Shown piece after piece: positions 8,089 to 15,918 of a DNA stretch of 64,000 bases (position 1 is the stretch's first letter; every line of letters begins with the position of its first letter). The stretch lies in NCBI GenBank assembly GCA_913020715.1, contig CAJVZH010000001.1:62001-126000 (forward strand), written 5' to 3'. Position numbers and translations under genes: made by a program. The DNA comes from an uncultured Gammaproteobacteria bacterium. GTDB lineage: Bacteria > Pseudomonadota > Gammaproteobacteria > PS1 > Pseudothioglobaceae. The notes beneath the pieces are model-generated. The model did no database searches, was not told the origin of the DNA, and saw only the letters and a program-made list of their open reading frames with translations.

Positions 8089-8241
8089 CTAAAACGACAC
8101 TGTAGCTATTGTCTCTTTTATTTGAGCTAAAATATCCACACCCTGTTGATTCCAGAAATGCAAAAAATCGATAAATATCCAATTTTCGGATAACTTGTCT
8201 CCTTTCCGGTGCCATGCCACAATCCAATAAATCTTGTACAA
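8089..8241 (-). pseudogene. C-terminal remnant of an NTF2/SnoaL-like gene (copy 2)
   Basis: The minus frame encodes LYKIYWIVAWHRKGDKLSEN, then the same WIFIDFLHFWNQQ core as copy 1, and ends with a different tail at TAG 8091-8089. IVAWHRKGDKL is what precedes ENW in NTF2/SnoaL-like proteins, so this copy keeps about 12 more upstream residues. An in-frame TGA at 8244-8242 and the start of the EamA gene cut it off. It could also be a tiny expressed ORF from TTG 8241, but a remnant is more likely. Confidence 0.6.
8108..8208. repeat. 101-bp direct repeat, right copy
   Basis: Same orientation as 4401-4501 and 99 of 101 bases identical. One difference (8122) is silent in the minus-strand frame. 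The second mismatch is near the outer edge at 8205. Near identity, including at third codon positions, argues for a recent duplication. Recombination between the copies would delete 3.7 kb carrying the dimethylglycine dehydrogenase. Confidence 0.95.
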
Positions 8242-8269
8242 TCACACTGTTAGATTTTGGGTGGGCAGG

Positions 8270-9175
8270 GTGGATAATAACAACAAGAAATTACTACAAG
8301 GTATTGGACTTATGCTGGCTGCAATGTCTGTGGTGCCAATGCTGGATGTACTGGCAAAATTACTCAGTGAAAGTTATTCCAGTATTCAAATCTCTTGGGC
8401 GAGATTTGTGTTTAATGCCTTGTGGTTACTGCCAATTCTTCATTTTCGTGGTTTGAAGTGGTGGACCCTGCCGCCACAACCATTGACACACGTCTTGAGA
8501 AGCTTAATGTTGACAGGTGCCACGGTGTTGTTTTTTATTGCTATAAAAACCAACCCTATCCCTAATGCGCTGACATTATTGTTTGTCTCCCCCTTGGTTG
8601 TTGCCATGTTGGCGCCGACCCTTCTGGGTGAAAAGTTTGATCTCTACATTGGCGTCGGTGTGGTGGTGGGTTTTGCTGGGGTTGTTGTCGTGCTACAACC
8701 GGATACGGAGCAATTTCAGCCTAGCCTTTTGTACGCGTTAGGCTCTGGCTTTTGTTATGCGCTTTATATTATAGCTACCAGAAAATTAAGCCATAGTGGC
8801 CCACCACTACTAACCTTGTTTTACACCGCACTTGGCGGTGCTTTTGTGTTGAGCTTTATGGTGGCGCCCAGTTGGGCAACACCGAGCCATGATGCGCTGA
8901 TAATGATGGCGGCAATGGGCTTGGTTGCGGCTTTGGCACATTTTTTACTGATTAAGGCCTTTGAGCACGCTAGTGCTTCTGAATTGAGCCCATTTAACTA
9001 CTTTGAAATTGTTGTCGCCATATTGTTGAGTTATATTGTTTTTGATTTTCTACCAACCATTGAGGCGGTGATGGGCCTTGCTGTTATTGCGTCAAGCGGT
9101 TTATTTGTTTCTTGGCGCGCAATGAAAAACAGCAACAAAGCGCAACTGAGAGAGGTTGATGTTGAGCGACTTTAG
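8270..9175 (+). CDS. EamA-family (drug/metabolite superfamily) transporter
   Basis: A polytopic inner-membrane carrier of about 301 residues with ten predicted helices in two EamA repeats; the repeats join near residue 145. FISPLVV-like and PFNYFEIVVAILLSYIVF segments are characteristic. EamA proteins export or import amino acids, nucleosides or other metabolites; the substrate is not predictable. The start is uncertain: GTG 8270 follows GGCAGG and is preferred, GTG 8261 is in frame, and a TTG at 8234 would overlap the NTF2 remnant. It converges on dddP with only six bases between the stops. Confidence 0.85.
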   Translation: MDNNNKKLLQGIGLMLAAMSVVPMLDVLAKLLSESYSSIQISWARFVFNALWLLPILHFRGLKWWTLPPQPLTHVLRSLMLTGATVLFFIAIKTNPIPNALTLLFVSPLVVAMLAPTLLGEKFDLYIGVGVVVGFAGVVVVLQPDTEQFQPSLLYALGSGFCYALYIIATRKLSHSGPPLLTLFYTALGGAFVLSFMVAPSWATPSHDALIMMAAMGLVAALAHFLLIKAFEHASASELSPFNYFEIVVAILLSYIVFDFLPTIEAVMGLAVIASSGLFVSWRAMKNSNKAQLREVDVERL

Positions 9176-9181
9176 ATAGCA

Positions 9182-10522
9182 CTATAGAAAGTTTAGTTCA
9201 AACGGGTAGTTTGTTAGGTTTTCAAAGCCATCTTCTGTCACCAAAAGCTGATCCTCTAGTTTCACACCTTCTTTACCGCCAACAGCGCCAACATAGGCCT
9301 CAACACAAAGCATCATCCCGGGCTCTAGCACACCGTCGTAACCATACGAGTCAATGTCCTCTGGATAACGAATACTAGGGTATTCATCACACAGGCCAAC
9401 ACCATGAAATATCACACCATAGCGTTGTGATCGATATTGCTTTGGTAGACGGTGGCTGTCTCTCGATAGTGTTAAAAAATCAACGCCCGGCTTAACCAGT
9501 TCTGCGTTTGTCATAATGTGCTCGTAGGCCACTTGATAGAGGTTTTTCTGTTCTTTGGTTGGCGGCTCATCACCACATTTCCACGTACGCGAGATATCGA
9601 CACACATTCCATAAGTGCCAATTAGGTCGGTGTCAAAAGCCAACAATTCGCCGTTTTGGACAATCCTAGGTCCTGATTCTTGAAACCAGGGGTTGGTGCG
9701 TGGTCCCGAGCTTAGTATTCGGGTTTCAATCCATTCACCGCCGCGGCGTATGTTTTCAGCATGGAGTGCCGCCCAAATGTCGTTTTCAGTTTGCCCAGCG
9801 TAAAAGGCTGTGCGCATTGCATCAATCGACGCTTCACAGGCGTGTATAGCACACCTCATGGCGTTTATTTCATCGGCACCCTTAATAGCCCGAGCGAGCT
9901 CGCAAACCTCTTGACCATCATGGAGTTTAATACCGAGTTTTTCTAGGGCGCGCGCTCCCGGTAGTTCAATTTTATCTACCGCTAGTCGCCGATTGGATCC
10001 AGAGTGTTCCCGCATTAACCCGTCAACAGTTATAGCAAATTTTCTTGCATGCTCATCCACTCGATTGCCAGATTCAAAGTAAAAGAATGAGGCGCCCGTG
10101 CGCAACTCTTTCACTAGGGGAAGATGGGCTGTCAAGTGCTCACAACCATGAAAATCCCAGAGCACCACATAGCCGGTAGCAGAAACAAAACAAGCTCTTG
10201 CGGCGTTGTGAGTGGTCCATAATTGCATATTGGTGCTGTCAGTTGCATAACGAATGTTTAATGGGTCAAATAACAAAACGCCCGCTAGGTCGCGTTTAAT
10301 CAGTTCACTGACTAGCCGTTTTAGACGATATTCACGCATGGTCGGAAGGTGGGGCGTTGTGAGTCCTGCAGCAGACCATTCGTCAAAAGCAAGCGCTGTT
10401 GGGCCAATTTCAACTCGATCATTGTCATCTGCTGACCCGTCTGGTTTGGTGGCACTGAGTGTTGGAATAGGGTTTATTTTTCTATTTTCAGGCGTAATTG
10501 AAAACGGGGAGTTGTTCATCAT
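9182..10522 (-). CDS. dddP: DMSP lyase DddP (M24-fold)
   Basis: Cleaves dimethylsulfoniopropionate to dimethyl sulfide and acrylate. At 446 residues it has the DddP length and not that of ordinary Xaa-Pro peptidases. The N-terminal half contains DNDRVEIGPT, AFDEWSAAGL and NIRYATDSTNMQLW, typical of DddP. The metal ligands of the characterised Ruegeria enzyme are all present, shifted by two: Asp297, Asp299, Asp309, His373, Glu408, Glu423. Two adjacent ATGs exist; the second (10519) is better spaced from AAGGA. It lies 123 bases downstream of the mttB-like gene on the same strand, with a divergent LysR gene beyond. No acrylate-processing gene is adjacent. Confidence 0.93.
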   Translation of the reverse strand: MMNNSPFSITPENRKINPIPTLSATKPDGSADDNDRVEIGPTALAFDEWSAAGLTTPHLPTMREYRLKRLVSELIKRDLAGVLLFDPLNIRYATDSTNMQLWTTHNAARACFVSATGYVVLWDFHGCEHLTAHLPLVKELRTGASFFYFESGNRVDEHARKFAITVDGLMREHSGSNRRLAVDKIELPGARALEKLGIKLHDGQEVCELARAIKGADEINAMRCAIHACEASIDAMRTAFYAGQTENDIWAALHAENIRRGGEWIETRILSSGPRTNPWFQESGPRIVQNGELLAFDTDLIGTYGMCVDISRTWKCGDEPPTKEQKNLYQVAYEHIMTNAELVKPGVDFLTLSRDSHRLPKQYRSQRYGVIFHGVGLCDEYPSIRYPEDIDSYGYDGVLEPGMMLCVEAYVGAVGGKEGVKLEDQLLVTEDGFENLTNYPFELNFL

Positions 10523-10541
10523 ATAATCCTTGATTTAGTAG

Positions 10542-10607
10542 TTAATAAAGCCAAACGATTGTGGTCATTATTAGCAGTAGTGAGGCCATTGTGATTTCAG
10601 ATTTCAT
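10542..10607 (-). CDS. Possible 21-residue membrane peptide between mttB-like gene and dddP
   Basis: ATG 10607 to TAA 10544-10542 encodes MKSEITMASLLLIMTTIVWL plus a final tyrosine: a short polar head and one hydrophobic stretch long enough to reach a membrane. It fills most of the gap between the two genes and lies on the same strand. The preceding bases contain GGGAG about 11 bases before the ATG, a weak ribosome site. It may be a real small protein, a remnant of a membrane-protein gene, or chance. Confidence 0.25.
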   Translation of the reverse strand: MKSEITMASLLLIMTTIVWLY

Positions 10608-10645
10608 CTCAAATAAGACTCCCGTATTGTGAAAATATGTAAGTA

Positions 10646-12166
10646 TTACAGAGGGGCGGCTCCACCTTCTGATATCCTTTTATCAACAAAGGCGCTTAGT
10701 TCGCTTTCAATAGAGACCTCAAGTTTTGGCTCTTCATAATCGATGAGCATTTGTTTCCAAATTTTGTTGGCACGCTGGCTGGCGGTTTTTGAGCCTGCAT
10801 CTTGCCAAGATTCAAAATTACGCCAATCCGATAGTAGTGGACTATAAAAAGCACTTTCATAGTTTTCCAGTGTTTGGGTTGCGCCAAAAAAGTGATTGGC
10901 GGGGCCCACTTCGGCAATTGTTTCGACTCCAAGTGTGGATTTATTGACTTTGGCGGGCTGCATAAAGGCCATCATCATTTGTATCATTTCTGCATCTAGA
11001 ATAACCTTTTCATAAGAGGCACAAAGGCCGCCCTCTATCCAGCCCAAGCCGTGCTTAATCCAGTTTACTTGACCCAATAGGCAGGCCCATAAGGACATTT
11101 GTGATTCATAGATTGCTTGCTCGTCGGGCGCATTCGAGGCGTTTGCGTTTGAGGCCCTTAAAGGCACTTTGTATTTTCTTGCTAGCTGGCCCGAGGCAAT
11201 GGTGGCCTGGGTGTATTCTGGTGTGCCAAAGGCCGGCGCTCCAGATTTCATGTCAACATTGGAAGTAAAACTACCGTAGATTGCAGGTGCTCCTGGGTTG
11301 ACGCACTGATGAAAGGCCAGCCCCGCTAATGCTTCTGCATTTTGTTGAACAAGCGCCCCCGCAACAGTGATTGGTGCCATTGCTCCAGCCAAAGTAAAGG
11401 GCGTATAGATTACGGGTTGGTTCCTTAGTGCCATTTCTATCGCGCCCTCTAATAGGGCCCTGTCGTACACTAGGGGTGAATTGGCGTTAACCACCGTGGT
11501 CAATGAGGGCTCTTTTAAGAGTGTTTCCTCATCAATGCCCCTGGAAATACGTATCATTTCAATTGCATCGAGCATACGCTCACTGCCAAGCGCATAGCCG
11601 TGCAAGGGTTTGGTGCTTAATCTGGCCATCGCAGAAACCGCCTTAAGGTGGCGAATACTGACATCAATATCGCAAGGCTCAACCGGGTAACCGCCTTGGG
11701 CGTGCACAGTGTTGAGGTGTTCCCCAAGCTTTATTAGGTTGCAATAGTCTTTAAAGTTACCAGGTATTCTGCCCCTGTCTAGATCGGAAACATTAGGCGT
11801 GCTTGAGACGATAGAGTAAACCACGCTACGACCACCAACATGAACGTGCCGCCCTGAGTGCCGGCCATGAAGAGTAAATTCACTCGGTGTTGTTGAGATC
11901 TTTTCCATTATGAAATCGGGATCAAAACGCACTCGCTGACCATCGGGGTCCACGTTTGCGCCGGCGGACCTTAGTATTTCGACTGCACGCGGGGACTGGA
12001 TGTCCATGCCAGTGTCTTGTAACACCTTCAGAGAGGCCTGATGAATAGATTCAATTTCGTCTTCAGAAAAGATCGACATCGGTTGATAGGGGTTTTGCGG
12101 CTGAAAATAGGGCGCCTGATGAAAGCTCTCCACCTTTCTTTTTTCCTTTGATCGCCCCCGTCTCAT
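10646..12166 (-). CDS. MttB-family (trimethylamine/glycine betaine) methyltransferase, non-pyrrolysine type
   Basis: A 506-residue TIM-barrel methyltransferase. The MRRGR start, SIVSSTPNVSDLDRG, the TPFTLAGAMAPITVAGAL segment and GLGWIEGGLCASYEKVILD fit the MttB superfamily. No in-frame amber codon is present, so it belongs to the non-pyrrolysine group; a characterised member (MtgB of Desulfitobacterium) demethylates glycine betaine onto a corrinoid protein. No corrinoid-protein gene is seen here, so methyl acceptor and substrate are open. The ATG overlaps the TGA of a truncated SDR frame by four bases (ATGA), suggesting translational coupling. It is divergent from a LysR gene and upstream of dddP. 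Confidence 0.85.
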   Translation of the reverse strand: MRRGRSKEKRKVESFHQAPYFQPQNPYQPMSIFSEDEIESIHQASLKVLQDTGMDIQSPRAVEILRSAGANVDPDGQRVRFDPDFIMEKISTTPSEFTLHGRHSGRHVHVGGRSVVYSIVSSTPNVSDLDRGRIPGNFKDYCNLIKLGEHLNTVHAQGGYPVEPCDIDVSIRHLKAVSAMARLSTKPLHGYALGSERMLDAIEMIRISRGIDEETLLKEPSLTTVVNANSPLVYDRALLEGAIEMALRNQPVIYTPFTLAGAMAPITVAGALVQQNAEALAGLAFHQCVNPGAPAIYGSFTSNVDMKSGAPAFGTPEYTQATIASGQLARKYKVPLRASNANASNAPDEQAIYESQMSLWACLLGQVNWIKHGLGWIEGGLCASYEKVILDAEMIQMMMAFMQPAKVNKSTLGVETIAEVGPANHFFGATQTLENYESAFYSPLLSDWRNFESWQDAGSKTASQRANKIWKQMLIDYEEPKLEVSIESELSAFVDKRISEGGAAPL

Positions 12167-12330
12167 GCGTATACCCTTTGTGAGGCAAATTTGTGCACGG
12201 CTGCTCGACCAATTCCGTCACAAGCGCCGGTGACCAGTGCAACCTTTTTTTTGTTTTGACCCATCTCCCTCCTTAATGCCATTAAAGTTTCGTGACCTCG
12301 ACTCTCTGGTGAAATATATTTTGGTTGCAC
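12163..12330 (-). pseudogene. N-terminal remnant of a short-chain dehydrogenase (SDR) gene
   Basis: From GTG 12330 (behind AGGAGT) a 55-residue frame runs to TGA 12165-12163. It contains KKKVALVTGACDGIGRAAVH, with the TGxxxGIG nucleotide-binding motif of SDR enzymes. Everything after the first strand-helix unit is missing and the mttB-like gene begins at the break. An internal ATG at 12264 has its own strong GGAGGGAG site. It is either a decayed gene or a leader peptide now driving translation of mttB. Confidence 0.65.
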
Positions 12331-12399
12331 GCCTACTCCTCAATATCAGTTATTAAGGATCTTATTATAGGGCGGCACAACATATATGTATAATTAATA

Positions 12400-12424
12400 A
12401 TATTTTACTTTAATATAAAAATAT
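12400..12424. promoter_or_regulatory. Dyad upstream of the LysR gene
   Basis: ATATTTT (12400-12406) and AAAATAT (12418-12424) form an inverted repeat with an 11-base gap, seven bases before the lysR-type start and in the divergent spacer towards mttB. LysR regulators often bind such T-N11-A dyads. The surrounding sequence is very AT-rich, so chance is possible. Confidence 0.3.
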
Positions 12425-12431
12425 TTAATAT

Positions 12432-13337
12432 ATGCTCCGACTCCAATTGAGCCATTACCGCATGATTCTTGCGATACGCACGCACGGTAGCGTGTCAGCT
12501 GCAGCAATATCAATGAACTTGACGCAACCCGCACTGAGCCATCAGGCTGCCGAAGCAGAGCGTCGTTTGGGGCGTAAATTATTCACCAGGTCGGGCCGCA
12601 AACTGAGTTTAACCGCAGCAGGAGAGTTTCTTGCAGATACCGCGGAAACAATTCTCAAGGACGCCAGTCTTGTGGAAACAACCTTGCTCAATCGAGATGA
12701 GTCGGAGCCCATGGAAATTCTTCGTATCGGCACCTACGCATATAGCTGCTATCGATGGTTGCCAGGAATTCTTAAAAATCTACAACAGAAAAAAACAAAA
12801 CTTCATTTTGAATTTGTTGTAGACACTGCAAAAACACCAATACGAAGCGTGATCGATGGTGATGTTGATTTGGGCATTTCTGCGGGCACGGCCAACTCTA
12901 AGTCTTTAGATATCCACCCTTTATTTGTTGATGAATTGGTGGCTATTTGTCCCGCAGACCACCATTTAGCCCGACGTGAATATTTAGAGGCGACAGATTT
13001 TTTAGCTGATCCATTTATTACTTACTCTGTTATTGCGGAAACAGGGTTTGAGCAAGAGCTTCTATGGCGCCCAGCGGGGTGCCGCCCCTCAAAATACATT
13101 CGTGCGGGCTTGACTGACGCGGTGATCGAGTTGGTGCGGGCTGGAATGGGTTTGAGCATACTCAGTCGTTGGGCAGTACAACCATATTTAGCAAGCGGGG
13201 AGCTGGTTTGTGTGCCGCTAACCAAGCCAGGCCTAACGTTACAGTGGAACGTAATTGTGGGCCGTGGAAAACAAAAGTCCGAGAACTTGATTGAGACTTG
13301 TGCAGGGATACAAGATTGGTGTAAAAATAATTTTTAA
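12432..13337 (+). CDS. LysR-family transcriptional regulator, MetR-like
   Basis: A 301-residue regulator with an N-terminal winged helix-turn-helix (residues about 1-65; HGSVSAAAISMNLTQPALSH is the recognition helix region) and a periplasmic-binding-like effector domain (about 90-295). The spacing and the TQPALSHQAAEAERRLG segment resemble MetR, the methionine-pathway activator that senses homocysteine, but the assignment within LysR is tentative. It is divergent from the SDR remnant/mttB/dddP strand, the usual arrangement of a LysR regulator and its target. Control of mttB and dddP is an inference. Confidence 0.85.
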   Translation: MLRLQLSHYRMILAIRTHGSVSAAAISMNLTQPALSHQAAEAERRLGRKLFTRSGRKLSLTAAGEFLADTAETILKDASLVETTLLNRDESEPMEILRIGTYAYSCYRWLPGILKNLQQKKTKLHFEFVVDTAKTPIRSVIDGDVDLGISAGTANSKSLDIHPLFVDELVAICPADHHLARREYLEATDFLADPFITYSVIAETGFEQELLWRPAGCRPSKYIRAGLTDAVIELVRAGMGLSILSRWAVQPYLASGELVCVPLTKPGLTLQWNVIVGRGKQKSENLIETCAGIQDWCKNNF

Positions 13338-13415
13338 TATTTCACGACTGAAGAATTCGGCAAGCCTTCTGCGTATAATTCCAAAAAATAGCACAATAAG
13401 CCCAATCGAAAAGCA

Positions 13416-15857
13416 ATGAACTGGCGATTATCAACAGAGAAAAAACTAGAAACTTTTTCTGACTGGATCTTTGAAAACTCCAAAAAAACACTACTTTTAA
13501 CCCTTGTTGGTGTTGTGGCGCTTGGATCGCAGTTGCCAAGCCTGACTATGGATACCTCAACAGAGGGTTTTCTGCATAAGTCCGATCAAATGCGTATTGA
13601 TTATGATACCTTTCGTGATCAGTTTGGCCGAGATGAAAAAATTATGTTGGCGGTTAAAACAAACAATATTTTTAATATTGATTTTTTAACCAAACTTGAC
13701 GCCCTGCACAAGGCACTTGAACAACAGCTGCCGCACATTGAGGATGTTAACTCCCTCATTAACGCTAGAAACACCTATGGCAGCGATGGCTCTTTAGTTG
13801 TAGGGCGGATGATTGAGTTGTTGCCCAGCAATCAGCGGGAGTTAAGCGAGCTAAAAGAAAAGGCAATGCAAAACAGTCTTTTTGACAACCTGCTTTATAG
13901 TGAAGATCACACCATCACAGTGATCACTGTTGACACCAAAACTTATTCGCGCGAACAGGGCGAGGCGATAGCCGATGATCTTGATTTTGACACGGGCTTT
14001 AGTGATGATTTTGATTTTGAGATCGACACAGAAACAGAAACTCAAGACACACAAAAGACCTATCTGAGTGATGCTGAAAACGACGAAATAATTATCAAGG
14101 CTCAGCAAGTAATCAGCGCTTTTGAAGCCGATAATTTCAACATACATTTAACAGGGTCTGCGGCAATAGCGGGTATTTTTAAGCAGGCTCTGACTAAGGA
14201 CTCGCAGATTTTTATCAGCCTAATGATTGTGATGATCGTGATAGTTCTGTTTGCTCTGTTTAGACGAATTTCAGGCGTCCTGTTGCCACTTATCTGTGTG
14301 GTCTTGACGCTGACAACGACCTTGTCTTTAATGGCCGCTCTTGCTGTTCCCTTCACGATGGCAACGCAGATTATGCCAACCTTCCTGTTGGCGGTGGTCA
14401 CGGGTGCATCGATTCACTTGTTGGCTGTTTTCTATAAAGACTATGCTAAATCTGAGGACAAAAAAACATCGCTTAGGTATGCAATGGGGCACTCTGGTCT
14501 AGCGATAGTGATGACATCGATAACAACAGCGGTTGGTCTTTGGTCCTTTTCTTTTTCAGAGGTTGCGCCGGTGGCTGATTTGGGGCGCTTTGCCAGTGCT
14601 GGAGTGATGGTCGGCTTGTTTTTCACGCTCGTTCTTTTGCCGGCACTGATTGCTTTCATTGGAATTAAATGCAAAAAAACGACAACAGAAGCGGGCGAAA
14701 ATGGCCTGATGGACAGGGGCTTACTGGCTATTAGTAGGGTTGCGACAAGCAAGGCCAAAGGCATTGTTATTATCAGCGCGGTGCTGATTGTTATCGCTGT
14801 GTTTTTTGCTGCACAGCTGCGTTTTTCCCATCACCCGCTCAACTGGCTGCCAGACGATAATTTTGCCCGCATTGCGACTGAGACTGTTGATGAATCCCTA
14901 AACGGCTCTTTGACACTTGAAGTTGTCATAGACACCGAAGTGACTAACGGCCTTTATAGCCCAGAAGTGTTAAATACAATTGATCGAGTTTCTAACAATA
15001 TCAACGTTATTTCAACTGGCAATATGTTCGTTGGCAAGGTAATTAGCGTGGTGGATGTTGTTAAAGAAATTAACAAGGCGCTTAATAACAATCTGGCTGA
15101 GCATTATGCCATTCCAAACAGTAGCGCTCTGATTGCACAGGAGTTTGTACTGTTTGGCAGTAGCGGCAGCAACGACCTAGAGGCACTTGTTGATAGCGAT
15201 TACTCTAAAGCTAGACTCACCCTAAAGGTTCCTTGGCTCGACTCACTTGAGGCAAGAGAATTTATAAAAGACGCCCAAATTTACCTTGATGCAGAATTTG
15301 ACGGGCTTGCAACAGTGACTTTTACAGGTGTTGGCACGCTGATGACGGTGACCTTCGTGCAGGCAATATACAGTAGTGCGTTTAGTTATTTACTGGCCTT
15401 TGGTTTTATTGCGGTGTTGATGGTGTTACTGGTTGGCAATCTCAAAATTGGATTGATTAGTATGTTGCCCAATGTCTTGCCTATTCTTGTTATAGCGATG
15501 ATCATGAGTATTTTTGATATGCCGCTGGACATGTTTACCCTTTTAATTGGCGCTATAGCTCTTGGTTTGGCTGTGGATGATACGGTGCATTTTATGCATA
15601 ATTTTCGACGTTATGAGATGCAATATAACGATGTCGATAAAGCGGTAGAGCTTACATTAATGGGCACCGGAAGGGCTATTACACTAACCTCTATCGTATT
15701 GGCGCTGGGTTTCATGGTGTTGACGTTTTCCAGTATGAATCACATGTTTAATTTTGGCATTTTGACGGCGAGTGCGATATTGACAGCGCTGTTGGCTGAC
15801 TTCTTCTTAATGCCGGCCATTATGAAGTTGATTGTCAAAAGCAAGAAAGACTTATAG
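13416..15857 (+). CDS. RND-superfamily exporter, MMPL/HAE3 type
   Basis: An 813-residue inner-membrane transporter. It shows the duplicated RND plan: a helix near residues 25-45, a large periplasmic loop (about 50-265), five helices (about 270-430), a second lone helix (about 450-470), a second loop, and helices from about 640 to 805. Conserved ALGLAVDDTVHFMHNFRRYE lies in the second transmembrane block and carries the acidic residues expected for proton coupling. HAE3/MMPL members move hydrophobic compounds or lipids; no partner subunits are adjacent. A TATAAT at 13374-13379 may be its promoter. It ends at a bidirectional terminator shared with tsf. Confidence 0.88.
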   Translation: MNWRLSTEKKLETFSDWIFENSKKTLLLTLVGVVALGSQLPSLTMDTSTEGFLHKSDQMRIDYDTFRDQFGRDEKIMLAVKTNNIFNIDFLTKLDALHKALEQQLPHIEDVNSLINARNTYGSDGSLVVGRMIELLPSNQRELSELKEKAMQNSLFDNLLYSEDHTITVITVDTKTYSREQGEAIADDLDFDTGFSDDFDFEIDTETETQDTQKTYLSDAENDEIIIKAQQVISAFEADNFNIHLTGSAAIAGIFKQALTKDSQIFISLMIVMIVIVLFALFRRISGVLLPLICVVLTLTTTLSLMAALAVPFTMATQIMPTFLLAVVTGASIHLLAVFYKDYAKSEDKKTSLRYAMGHSGLAIVMTSITTAVGLWSFSFSEVAPVADLGRFASAGVMVGLFFTLVLLPALIAFIGIKCKKTTTEAGENGLMDRGLLAISRVATSKAKGIVIISAVLIVIAVFFAAQLRFSHHPLNWLPDDNFARIATETVDESLNGSLTLEVVIDTEVTNGLYSPEVLNTIDRVSNNINVISTGNMFVGKVISVVDVVKEINKALNNNLAEHYAIPNSSALIAQEFVLFGSSGSNDLEALVDSDYSKARLTLKVPWLDSLEAREFIKDAQIYLDAEFDGLATVTFTGVGTLMTVTFVQAIYSSAFSYLLAFGFIAVLMVLLVGNLKIGLISMLPNVLPILVIAMIMSIFDMPLDMFTLLIGAIALGLAVDDTVHFMHNFRRYEMQYNDVDKAVELTLMGTGRAITLTSIVLALGFMVLTFSSMNHMFNFGILTASAILTALLADFFLMPAIMKLIVKSKKDL

Positions 15858-15878
15858 CGCCCCTTTGAAACAAAAAAA

Positions 15879-15898
15879 GGCGCCAACGGCGCCCTTTT
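15879..15898. terminator. Bidirectional terminator between RND exporter and tsf
   Basis: GGCGCC (15879-15884), loop AAC, GGCGCC (15888-15893), then CTTTT on the plus side and a seven-A run on the left that becomes T on the minus side. It ends both the exporter transcript and the convergent rpsB-tsf transcript. Confidence 0.88.
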
Positions 15899-15918
15899 CA
15901 GTACTTGCAGCGAAAGAG

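Noticed and set aside
8200-8230. Duplicated tRNA-Leu 3' end as an attachment site
   Set aside because: Only a short TCTCCTT similarity to the tRNA end is visible; no convincing att repeat was found downstream of the tRNA.
9182-10522. DddP as a general Xaa-Pro aminopeptidase or creatinase
   Set aside because: The N-terminal NDNDRVEIGPT and TDSTNMQLW segments and the exact spacing of all six metal ligands match DddP.
10646-12166. Pyrrolysine-dependent trimethylamine methyltransferase
   Set aside because: The frame has no internal amber codon, so it belongs to the non-pyrrolysine branch.
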